NCBI GenBank assembly: GCA_020848035.1
Contig: JADLAX010000026.1
Coordinates: 1 to 64,000, forward strand
Direction of reading: 5' to 3'
Origin: Anaerolineae bacterium
GTDB lineage: Bacteria > Chloroflexota > Anaerolineae > Promineifilales > Promineifilaceae
Length of the DNA stretch: 64,000 nt
Made by a program: the position numbers and the translations under genes. The first letter of the stretch is position 1, and every line of letters starts with the position of its first letter. Shown in pieces: positions 25,012 to 32,696 of this stretch. A model generated the notes under the pieces. The model saw only the letters and a list, made by a program, of their open reading frames with translations. It searched no databases and was not told where the DNA came from.

Positions 25012-25966
25012 CGATTTCTTCTCTGCCTTCGTCTTCACCCTGATCTTCAACTGCGGGCTGGTCTTTTGCCCCGCAGTCGCAGGCCCCGCCCTCATGTTTG
25101 GCACAGCCCGCCTCGGCCTTTTTCTTCAGCGCTTCGAGCTCTTCCATCGGTTCAAGCTCGTGGCGGAACACTTCGTACATATCGTCTTCCACCTGCACCA
25201 ATACCGAGTCACGCAAAACGCGCACATCGCGGACGCGCCCTTCACCGTGCGGCGTGCCCACGCGCTTACCCACTTTGGGCAATGTTTTGCGGGCTTCCAC
25301 GTACTGCTCGTACTCATAAACCAGGCAGCAGCGTAAACGGCCGCACATCCCCGTAATCTCTTGTGGACTCAACGAAATGCCCTGCGCCTTGGCCATGCGA
25401 ATGGAAATGGGGCTGAATTCGGTCAAAAAGGTAGAGCAGCAGCGCGGCGCGCCACAGGCACCATAACCACCCATAATTTTGGCCACATCGCGCGGGCCAA
25501 TCAGGCGCATCTCAATTTTGGTACGAAAATGTTTACCCAACGCATTCTGCAACGGATTAATGTCCAGCTTTTTATTCTCCGTTGTGTAATGAACGGTCAG
25601 CCAGGAGCCATCAAAACTGTACTCTGCCTTCACAAACTTGGCATCGCGGATGTTGAACGAAGCCGCCTTTTCACGGCAGCTGATCAACGCGTCCAGTTCT
25701 TTAGTCTCCCACACCTGCTTCATCACCATGTCGCGCGGATTGGCCTTGCGCTCAATGGCCCGCATGCCACGCTGACGCTGTGCCTCTTCCTGGGCGATAA
25801 AGCTGATCACCTGCCCCAGCTGGCGGCCTCGCTTTGTTTCCACAATGACGTAATCGCCCGGCTCCACATCGTCATGGTTGCGGCCTAACTTGAAGTAATA
25901 GAGCTTACCCAGCTTCTGAAATCGCACCCCTACAACCGAGGTGCGCTCTGCGGCTACAATTGCCAT
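25004..25966 (-). CDS. ricT: PSP1/RicT (YaaT) family protein
   Basis: A 320-residue PSP1-domain protein. RicT (YaaT) of Bacillus works with RicA and RicF as an Fe-S-cluster-containing complex that modulates RNase Y-dependent RNA processing and phosphorelays. The diagnostic cysteines are present: YGACGAPRCCSTFL (about residues 170-183) and MCGRLRCCLVYEYEQY (about 206-221). The last 60 residues form an acidic tail with extra Cys (GGACDCGAKDQ), which is not part of the core family. Next gene HD overlaps by 8 bases. No RicA or RicF homologue was seen in this window. Confidence 0.9.
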   Translation of the reverse strand: MAIVAAERTSVVGVRFQKLGKLYYFKLGRNHDDVEPGDYVIVETKRGRQLGQVISFIAQEEAQRQRGMRAIERKANPRDMVMKQVWETKELDALISCREKAASFNIRDAKFVKAEYSFDGSWLTVHYTTENKKLDINPLQNALGKHFRTKIEMRLIGPRDVAKIMGGYGACGAPRCCSTFLTEFSPISIRMAKAQGISLSPQEITGMCGRLRCCLVYEYEQYVEARKTLPKVGKRVGTPHGEGRVRDVRVLRDSVLVQVEDDMYEVFRHELEPMEELEALKKKAEAGCAKHEGGACDCGAKDQPAVEDQGEDEGREEIDA

Positions 25967-26155
25967 AAATTAACTCCATTCAAGAGGTTCTAAACGCTAC
26001 TGGCATCACCAGAAAGTGAGTCGCAACAAGAGAACCTGGATTAAGAAATAACGGTACCAGTATAAGCTACACCTGCCAGATGTAACTTTTTTGCTCAGAT
26101 AAGATTTACTTATGTTATCATAACCTGACCACTTTTTACCAATATCTTAACAAAA

Positions 26156-26205
26156 AGGCCAGCCCCGCTTACCCTGGGGCGCGGCGCTGGCCTCACTTTT
26201 TAGCA
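26156..26205 (-). terminator. Rho-independent terminator of mrp
   Basis: On the minus strand GAGGCCAGC...GCTGGCC forms a long GC stem (26157-26193 region, with an inner GCCCC/GGGGC stem) and is followed by TTTTTG. It lies about 20 bases after the mrp stop codon and separates this operon from ricT. Confidence 0.75.
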
Positions 26206-26218
26206 AAAAGGGGTGGCG

Positions 26219-27289
26219 TTATCCCACCAGCTCAATCGGAATGAAGTTGTTGGACTTTTGTAGGGCCAACACGCTCACACGTGCCGCCACTTTTTGGGCG
26301 ATTTCCTGGATGGCGTTTGCGGCTGGCGAACCGGGGAAAGCCACCACGATGGGCTGGCCATTGTCACCGCCCATGCGCACATTGGCATCCATCGGCACGC
26401 TGCCCAAATAGTCCGACTGGTAATCGGCGGCCAGTTTAGCCCCAGCCCCAGTGCCAAAAAATTCCCCGCTCATGTTTTCCACGACACCAAGAATCGGCAC
26501 TTCGAGCTTCTCAAACATCTTCAGGCCACGCAGCGCATCGGCGGCGGCCACCTGCATGGGCTGGGTCACCACAACGGTACCGGAAAGCGGCAGCACCTGG
26601 GCCAGCGTCAGCTGCGCGTCGCTGGTGCCGGGCGGCAGATCGATGATGAGGTAATCCAGTTCACCCCACTCGACATCGGAAAGCAGCTGGGAGATGGCGC
26701 TGTGCAGCATAGGACCACGCCAGATGAGCGGCTGATCGGGCTGCACCAGGAAGGCCATCGAGATAAATTTGACGCCATAGTTTTCGGCAGGCACCATTTT
26801 GCGGTTACGCGGCGGCGGCATTTGGGCCACGCCCATCATCATCGGCACGTTGGGGCCTAAAATGTCGGCATCTAGCAGCCCCACGCTGGCACCGGTTTGG
26901 GCCAGGGCAATTGCCAGGTTCACGGCGATGGTGGACTTACCAACGCCGCCTTTACCGCTGGAAACGGCAATGGTGTTGCGGAACGATTGACCCAGCTGGT
27001 CTTTAATCCGCCGGTCGGCCGGTACATTGGCATCCCAACCGATGGTGATTTTGCCAATGCCGGGCACGCTGGCCAGGGCAGCGCGGCTGTCTGCTTCCAT
27101 TTTGCCTTTAAGGGGACAGGCTGGGGTGGTAAGCATGATGGTAAAGCTCACGTCGCTGCCTTCAATTTTTAGATTGCGGATCATGTTCAGGGATACGAGG
27201 TCCCGATGCAGTTCCGGTTCGATGACAGTGGCCAGGGCGGCCATAACGGCCGTTTCCGTCACCCCACCCTCTTTATTTCGTTTAAACAT
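26219..27289 (-). CDS. mrp: Mrp/NBP35-family Fe-S scaffold ATPase, lacking the CxxC loop
   Basis: A 356-residue P-loop ATPase of the Mrp/ApbC/Ind1 group, which carries and delivers Fe-S clusters. Residues 1-95 are a MIP18/DUF59 domain (with TTPACPLK); the deviant Walker A is SSGKGGVGKST, followed by DADILGPNVPMMMG and DLPPGTSDAQLTL. The usual cluster-ligating C-x-x-C loop after VENMS is absent: the sequence goes straight from VENMSGE to FFGTGAGAKLA, a clean deletion relative to E. coli Mrp. It lies 90 bases downstream of nuoI, which suits a complex-I Fe-S maturation role like that of mitochondrial Ind1/NUBPL. Confidence 0.93.
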   Translation of the reverse strand: MFKRNKEGGVTETAVMAALATVIEPELHRDLVSLNMIRNLKIEGSDVSFTIMLTTPACPLKGKMEADSRAALASVPGIGKITIGWDANVPADRRIKDQLGQSFRNTIAVSSGKGGVGKSTIAVNLAIALAQTGASVGLLDADILGPNVPMMMGVAQMPPPRNRKMVPAENYGVKFISMAFLVQPDQPLIWRGPMLHSAISQLLSDVEWGELDYLIIDLPPGTSDAQLTLAQVLPLSGTVVVTQPMQVAAADALRGLKMFEKLEVPILGVVENMSGEFFGTGAGAKLAADYQSDYLGSVPMDANVRMGGDNGQPIVVAFPGSPAANAIQEIAQKVAARVSVLALQKSNNFIPIELVG

Positions 27290-27308
27290 GGTTGCTCCTT
27301 AAACAGAG

Positions 27309-27342
27309 ATTGCGTACCTCACCCGGAGATGAAATACGCAAT
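27309..27342. promoter_or_regulatory. Inverted repeat upstream of mrp
   Basis: ATTGCGTA (27309-27316) and TACGCAAT (27335-27342) around an 18-base centre, 19 bases before the mrp start on the minus strand. It could be an operator or a leader hairpin close to the ribosome binding site; no regulator is identified. Confidence 0.4.
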
Positions 27343-27379
27343 GCTCATAAAAGTCTTCAAATGATGCGGCGCGCAGAAA

Positions 27380-28075
27380 TTAGTAATATTCCCCGCGGTA
27401 GAACAGCTGCTTGGTGTGATCTTCGGACAGTTTAGGAGCATCGGCCGGATCGGCATCTTTGCCGTGTTCTTTCTTCCACGCCTTCAGCTCTTCCACATGG
27501 TCACGAATAGCGGCTTCGGCGGCTGCCTTTTGCGGGGCAATCTCACGCCAGTAGCTTAGCGGCTTGCTCAGCCGCTCTTTGTCATGGATATGGGCCGTGG
27601 TGCGGTCATAGCTGGCCAGCTCGTAATCGTGGTCCAGCTTAATGGCATCAAACGGGCAGAATTCCATGCAAAAACCACAGTTCATGCAGATGTCAATGTC
27701 GATGTAAAACTCATTCGGTTCGGGCTTGGGACGGCCGTTGGGCTGCACCCCACGTTCAATCCAGATGCACTGCGGCGGGCACACTTTGGCGCAAATGCCG
27801 CACGAGGTACACCAATCTTTCCCCCACTTTTGCCCCGGCGGCGGCTCATCCGTCACCAAAAATGGCACAAAGCGGAAACGCTCCGGCACTGGCAGTTTTT
27901 CCTCTGGGTAGAAGACGGTTTTTACGCCCTTACCCTTCAACCCCTGCCGCACCTTCAGTGCTTCATCGTTGTAATAACGGCCGCCACGGGCTGCCCAAAA
28001 AATATCGTCCAGGTAGGAATCTACGAAATGTTTCATCGTGATAGCCATACCTTTCAAAATGCCAAGTCCGTACAT
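27380..28075 (-). CDS. nuoI: NADH-quinone oxidoreductase subunit I (8Fe ferredoxin subunit)
   Basis: A 231-residue NuoI, the peripheral-arm subunit carrying clusters N6a and N6b. The two 4Fe-4S motifs are CTSCGICAKVCPPQC and CMNCGFCMEFCPFDA. The N-terminal MYGLGILKGMAITMKHF resembles the amphipathic membrane-contacting start of the family. The C-terminal 80 residues are rich in Lys, Glu and Ala and longer than in E. coli NuoI. It follows nuoCD by 125 bases on the same strand. Start at ATG 28075. Confidence 0.95.
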   Translation of the reverse strand: MYGLGILKGMAITMKHFVDSYLDDIFWAARGGRYYNDEALKVRQGLKGKGVKTVFYPEEKLPVPERFRFVPFLVTDEPPPGQKWGKDWCTSCGICAKVCPPQCIWIERGVQPNGRPKPEPNEFYIDIDICMNCGFCMEFCPFDAIKLDHDYELASYDRTTAHIHDKERLSKPLSYWREIAPQKAAAEAAIRDHVEELKAWKKEHGKDADPADAPKLSEDHTKQLFYRGEYY

Positions 28076-28200
28076 AGCTTCTCCTCAGCAACGTTTCGTA
28101 AGCGACCCGCAATAAGTTACCTGATTAAGTGGCCACTTACGTCAAGCCGTCCGCACAATTCCGCAGCGCGTGGAGGCGCTGTTTGTTGGCAGACGGCCGT

Positions 28201-30021
28201 TTAGCGGTCAACTTCGCCCAAAACAATATCAATGCTGCCTAAAATAGCAACAACATCGGCCACTTTGTGCCCTTCACACATCTTGCCCAGCGGGGTCAGA
28301 TTGATGAAAGATGGGGCGCGCACGTGGTAGCGGTCTGGGTTCGATTCACGGCGGCGGGTGGTGACATAATACCCCAGCTCACCTTTGGGATTTTCGACAC
28401 GGCCGTATGACTCTCCAGCGTTTGGCATGCGGATAGCATACTGCGGCTTGCCCGAGAGAATCGGGGCCCCCTTGGTCGCCTTGATGTGCGGCAGCACCTG
28501 CTCCAAAATACGCAAACTCTGCCGCATTTCATCCATACGAATGAGATATCGATCGTAAATATCCCCATTAAAGCGCACCGGAATATCAAAATCGAGATGC
28601 GCATAGTAGGAATAAGGTTCCGCCCGGCGCACGTCGTACTGCACACCGCTGGCACGCATTACCGGACCTGCCGTGCTGTAAGCAATCGCATCTTCCCGCG
28701 ACAAAATCCCCACGCCAATGCTGCGGGCGCGCACAATTTCGTTGTTGGTCATCAGCCCATCACCCTGGTCCAAAACGGCCGGAATGTGCTCATAAATCAG
28801 CTCTTCCAGGAAACTAATCGTTTCCTGTTCGCGCACGTAGTCGGGCAAATCGTAAGCCACGCCGCCAAAACGCATGTAGTTGCACATCATGCGGGAACCA
28901 GCAGCGGCTTCAAAGAAGTCCAAAATAAGCTCGCGTTCCAGGTAGAAGTAGAGCATCGGCGTTTGCAGCGCACCCAAATCGTTGAGCAAAAAGCCCAAAG
29001 CCCACAAATGGTTACAAATCCGGGTCAGCTCCACCATTAAAATGCGGATCCACTCGGCACGCTCCGGCACATCCTGACCCAGCAGCTTTTCCACGGTCAG
29101 CACATAGCCGTGGTTGTTGCCCATCGAGCTCAGGTAATCCAGGCGGTCGGTGTAGGGAATGTTTTGAATGAAGGTGTTGCGCTCGCCAATTTTCTCGTGG
29201 TTGCGATGCAGGTAACCCATCACTGGCTTCAGGTCGAGCACCGTTTCGCCGTCCAGCGTCACCACCATGCGGAACACGCCGTGAGTGGAGGGATGCTGCG
29301 GCCCCATGTTGACCGTGATTTTGTCGGTCTTCAGGCCAGACTGCTGATCACGACTGTAGGTGATGCCGGTGTACATTTCAGTTTCGACATCATACTCATC
29401 ACCGGTGGGCAGCCAGCCAGCCGGATACTGCACATTTTTGCCGTACGGTGTCTTTTCCTCAGCGCGGAACACTTCACCCCCAGGCCAACGGCTGCCAAAC
29501 GGCTTGTGCTCTTCCTCGAAGAACACCTCGCGCCAATCTTTGCGCAGCGGATGCCCGGCAAAACCATCCCAGGTGAGAATGCGGCGCAGGTCATGGTGGC
29601 CATCGAAGTGAATGCCGAGCAAATCCCACGCTTCCCGCTCCTGGAAGTCAGCGCCAGGCCAGATGGGCGTGAGGGACGGCACGACGGGATTGTCGCGGTC
29701 TACCTGCACATGCAGCACCAGGGCGCTGCCGCCCTGATCGATGCTGTAGGTGTGGTACACCACCTCCATTTTGTTGTCGTTGATCTGGTCCACCCCGGTA
29801 ACGCTGCTGAGGTAGTTAAAGCCAATGTCGTCGCGCAGCGCAGTGGCCACTTCGACCAATTTTTCCGGGGCGACCATTAAACCCGAATAGCCATCACGGG
29901 TATCGTCGGTGACGGCGTCGGGGAAGCGTTCTTTTAGGAGAGCGACAGCACGTTCAACCGGGTTATGGTTTACGGCCGTTCCATCATCCTGGGGCATATC
30001 ATCAAGAATCGTTTCGCTCAT
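28201..30021 (-). CDS. nuoCD: NADH-quinone oxidoreductase fused subunits C and D
   Basis: A 606-residue fusion. Residues about 20-180 are NuoC (30-kDa subunit, with [24 protein letters not shown]) and about 235-606 are NuoD (49-kDa, quinone-site subunit, with [16 protein letters not shown] and [14 protein letters not shown]). The joined form is known from enterobacteria and some other phyla. Both domains are complete and the frame is continuous. It starts 30 bases after nuoB. Only subunits B, C, D and I are encoded here. Confidence 0.95.
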   Translation of the reverse strand: MSETILDDMPQDDGTAVNHNPVERAVALLKERFPDAVTDDTRDGYSGLMVAPEKLVEVATALRDDIGFNYLSSVTGVDQINDNKMEVVYHTYSIDQGGSALVLHVQVDRDNPVVPSLTPIWPGADFQEREAWDLLGIHFDGHHDLRRILTWDGFAGHPLRKDWREVFFEEEHKPFGSRWPGGEVFRAEEKTPYGKNVQYPAGWLPTGDEYDVETEMYTGITYSRDQQSGLKTDKITVNMGPQHPSTHGVFRMVVTLDGETVLDLKPVMGYLHRNHEKIGERNTFIQNIPYTDRLDYLSSMGNNHGYVLTVEKLLGQDVPERAEWIRILMVELTRICNHLWALGFLLNDLGALQTPMLYFYLERELILDFFEAAAGSRMMCNYMRFGGVAYDLPDYVREQETISFLEELIYEHIPAVLDQGDGLMTNNEIVRARSIGVGILSREDAIAYSTAGPVMRASGVQYDVRRAEPYSYYAHLDFDIPVRFNGDIYDRYLIRMDEMRQSLRILEQVLPHIKATKGAPILSGKPQYAIRMPNAGESYGRVENPKGELGYYVTTRRRESNPDRYHVRAPSFINLTPLGKMCEGHKVADVVAILGSIDIVLGEVDR

Positions 30022-30051
30022 GAGTGATCCTTCTTCGTGTGTGCGGCGCGG

Positions 30052-30720
30052 TTAAGCGGCAGGTTCGGCCTGAGCCTGGGTGCGGGCCGCTTCTGCCTTA
30101 ATGAGATCCAGCTGGCGCAGATCAACCAGATCCGGGCCAAGGACAGGTACAGGGACCAGCCCCGTGGTCGGATCATCTTTACGGTACCAGGGCACCGTGG
30201 CAATCGACTGCTGGTCTATTTTTTCCTGCAGGGCAATCAAGCCATTGATGAGCGCCTGTGGGGTGGGCGGGCAGCCGGGCACGTACACGTCTACCGGGAT
30301 AAATTTATCAATGCCGTCCACGACGTTGTACCCTTCTTTGAACGGACCGCCACCAGAGGCACAGGCACCCATGCTCAGCACGTAGCGCGGTTCGGGCATC
30401 TGGTTGTACAGACGCACGATGGTCGGCACCATCTTCTTGGTTACCGTGCCAGAGACAATCATCAGGTCAGATTGGCGCGGGGTAGCGCGAAACACTTCCA
30501 TGCCAAAACGAGCCAGGTCGTAACGGCTGGCGGCCGTACAGATCATTTCAATTGCACAGCAGGCCAGACCGAAAACCATCGGCCAAACGGAGTTGCGCCG
30601 ACCCCAGTTGTAAACGGGGTCCAAAAGCTTGGCAATGTTGGTAATCACCACATTGTTGCTCAGTTCATCGGGAACGGTAATTTCTGGTGAACCAGCGGCT
30701 GAACGGTCAGCTTGCGTCAT
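30052..30720 (-). CDS. nuoB: NADH-quinone oxidoreductase subunit B
   Basis: A 222-residue NuoB (PSST-type), which ligates cluster N2 and forms part of the quinone site. Ligand cysteines are visible in [10 protein letters not shown] (the tandem Cys pair), [10 protein letters not shown] and VPGCPPTPQ. The C-terminal 30 residues form a Ala/Gln-rich tail beyond the usual core. Its ATG overlaps the stop codon of iscX (ATGA at 30717-30720), indicating translational coupling. Confidence 0.95.
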   Translation of the reverse strand: MTQADRSAAGSPEITVPDELSNNVVITNIAKLLDPVYNWGRRNSVWPMVFGLACCAIEMICTAASRYDLARFGMEVFRATPRQSDLMIVSGTVTKKMVPTIVRLYNQMPEPRYVLSMGACASGGGPFKEGYNVVDGIDKFIPVDVYVPGCPPTPQALINGLIALQEKIDQQSIATVPWYRKDDPTTGLVPVPVLGPDLVDLRQLDLIKAEAARTQAQAEPAA

Positions 30721-30938
30721 GAATTGGTTGCCTCCTCATACCAGACGGTTTGAATATCCAGCAAAATCCGCTCAGTTACCAGGGCGGGGTCATCGGCGAA
30801 GCCGGGCAGGCTTTCCACGAGTTCGGCCAGCTCTTCCAGACCGACGTCTTCTGGGTTACGCTCTGGGTATTGTGTCATCAACGCCACGGTGATGGCGTAG
30901 GTCGATTCCCAATACAGCTGGTGCGGTTGTTGACTCAC
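30717..30938 (-). CDS. iscX: IscX-like Fe-S assembly protein
   Basis: A 73-residue protein matching IscX (YfhJ), a small acidic protein that binds the cysteine desulfurase IscS and iron and modulates Fe-S assembly. The alignment runs from [19 protein letters not shown] through the LPGFADDP turn to the ending [13 protein letters not shown]. The frame is open back to 31037, but GTG 30938 puts the start where IscX proteins begin ([10 protein letters not shown]); the longer leader has no resemblance. It is the first gene of the iscX-nuoB-nuoCD-nuoI operon. IscX outside an isc operon and heading a nuo operon is notable. Confidence 0.82.
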   Translation of the reverse strand: MSQQPHQLYWESTYAITVALMTQYPERNPEDVGLEELAELVESLPGFADDPALVTERILLDIQTVWYEEATNS

Positions 30939-31520
30939 TGCGTGGTACCTGTCCGGCGAGTTCCCCCTGAATCGTGACAAATGGTGTTCAGTGGGTAACG
31001 GCCGTTTGCAGGGATATTTCCGTTTTAAACTAAACACAAAATTTTGTGCGCCAAACGCAAGAAAATCTTGTCTTTATCTCGATAGGTTTAAGTATATTAC
31101 AATGTCATTGATGGGGCGAGTTTATTTATGACATTTTTCACAATGAGTGTATCTTTGGCCAGGACTATTGTCAAAAATTATGCACCAAATTGACCTCGTT
31201 TGAACCGCTCAGGGTGGCAAACGGCCGTTGCCCCCACCATTTTGCACCGGCAAGATAACCAACCTCCGTGTGGCAGGCTGATATCACCATTTCCCCGGCG
31301 CATCACGCATTTTTCGGCACGAGCGTGCTGGAAACGATTCATGCCTACACCTTCCCATTACGATCAACATGTGCACACCATTTGCCCCAAAATCGCCCCC
31401 TGATCTGTTTGGCACAACGCCGCATTTGGGGTATCGTTTTCAGGTGCAGGATAAGCAGCACAATCACTTTTCCACTAAACAACCACTAAAAGATCAAGTC
31501 AAACCGTAGGAGAATGCTAG
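30939..31520. other. Divergent intergenic region between the nuo operon and the ATP-grasp gene
   Basis: About 580 bases with no supported gene. The left part is AT-rich and holds the nuo-operon promoter; two ACGGCCGT copies are at about 30993 and 31221. Several short reading frames on the plus strand (for example 31200-31403) lack ribosome binding sites and family resemblance. A TAGGAG ribosome binding site precedes the gene starting at 31521. Confidence 0.6.
31146..31174 (-). promoter_or_regulatory. Putative promoter of the iscX-nuo operon
   Basis: On the minus strand: TTGACA (31174-31169), 17-base spacer, TACACT (31151-31146). It would give a leader of about 200 bases before the iscX start. 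Confidence 0.6.
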
Positions 31521-32450
31521 ATGAGTGACGGCGCAAAAAAAATCGGCCTGATTATTGGCCAGGAATGGGATTGGCCTGAAGCTTTTATGCAAGCCATCAA
31601 TGGAAGTGACGCCAACGTCACGGCCGAATTGGTCCAGTTGGGCGGTACGTTTATGGATGAACCGTGTGAGTACAATGTCATCGTTGACCGTATTTCGCAC
31701 GAAATTCCCTACTACAAAGCGTTCCTCAAATATGCCTCTATTCAGGGTGCCTACATCATCAACAACCCCTACACCTGTTCAGCCGACAGCAAATTTTCCA
31801 GCACCGCTCTGGTCAACCGGCTGGGTCTTAAAAGTCCACGCACCGTCGTTTTGCCAAACAAGCAGGTAGACAAAGACGTGACGCCCAGCACCTTCCGTAA
31901 CCTGAAATATCCTATGGATTGGCAGGCGATCATTGATTATGTTGGTGTGCCCGCCATCTTTAAGGACAATCTGGCCAGCGGCCGTCGCGGGGTACATCGG
32001 GTGCATAACGTAGATGAGCTCATTCAGCGCTACGATGAGAGCAGCACACGCACCAAAATCTTGCAGCAAATTATCGAGTCCGATGAGCACGTGCACTGTT
32101 TTGTCATTGGCCAGGAGAAGGTGTTGTCGCTGCCCTACTCGCTGAAACACGGCCGTTACCAGCAAAACACCCTGGCCAACGAAGAAGGCAAAGGTCAGCA
32201 GTTGGCCGCCGATGCCCTGCGCATCACCCGTGCTTACCAATACGACATCAATATGGTTGAATTTGTCATCAAAGATGGCACCGCCTACGTCATCAACGGC
32301 ACCTACCCCACCCCCGACATCGATCGCACGTTGATGACCGAAAGCCAGTTCCAGTGGCTGGTTAAGGAAATTGCGGCCCTGGCGATTGAACGAGCGCAAC
32401 GGCCGTTGCCGCAAGCTGGCATCTTTAACCCATCTGAAACCAACAGCTGA
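31521..32450 (+). CDS. RimK-like ATP-grasp domain protein
   Basis: A 309-residue soluble protein that looks like an ATP-grasp enzyme. The N-terminal pre-ATP-grasp part starts KKIGLIIGQEWDWPEAF; the central region has PAIFKDNLASGRRGVHRV (nucleotide-binding Lys and Gly-rich loop) and the C-terminal MVEFVIKDGTAYVINGTYPTPD resembles the metal-binding D-x-x-x-x-x-G-x-x-x-x-x-E-x-N strand pair, with Asn-Gly in place of the usual E-x-N. Its substrate is unknown and activity may be altered. TAGGAG precedes the ATG. It is followed by glgP after 246 bases, probably independently transcribed. Confidence 0.65.
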   Translation: MSDGAKKIGLIIGQEWDWPEAFMQAINGSDANVTAELVQLGGTFMDEPCEYNVIVDRISHEIPYYKAFLKYASIQGAYIINNPYTCSADSKFSSTALVNRLGLKSPRTVVLPNKQVDKDVTPSTFRNLKYPMDWQAIIDYVGVPAIFKDNLASGRRGVHRVHNVDELIQRYDESSTRTKILQQIIESDEHVHCFVIGQEKVLSLPYSLKHGRYQQNTLANEEGKGQQLAADALRITRAYQYDINMVEFVIKDGTAYVINGTYPTPDIDRTLMTESQFQWLVKEIAALAIERAQRPLPQAGIFNPSETNS

Positions 32451-32525
32451 GTGTTGATTCGCCCAATCCACCGGTTTAATGGCGAATCGGCCATAACGCA
32501 CACCCCACTTGTGCAGTTGTGTCCA

Positions 32526-32553
32526 TTGAATCCGTATTCAAGCATGTTATAAT
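32526..32553 (+). promoter_or_regulatory. Promoter upstream of glgP
   Basis: TTGAAT (32526-32531), 16-base spacer and perfect TATAAT (32548-32553), about 140 bases before the glgP start. Confidence 0.6.
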
Positions 32554-32696
32554 TGGCGGCAATTAGTTGATGCATCAACCAAAACCGATCCGCATCACAT
32601 CTTTAAATCCGCCACCACGTGAATGACAGAACTGTTTCAAGAATTTCTACCTATCATCCGGTAGATAAGTCATTGACGTAAAAGGATCAAAAAAAT

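Noticed and set aside
28330..28350. GGTTCGATTCACGG resembling a tRNA T-loop
   Set aside because: It lies within the nuoCD coding sequence and no acceptor or anticodon arms can be folded around it.
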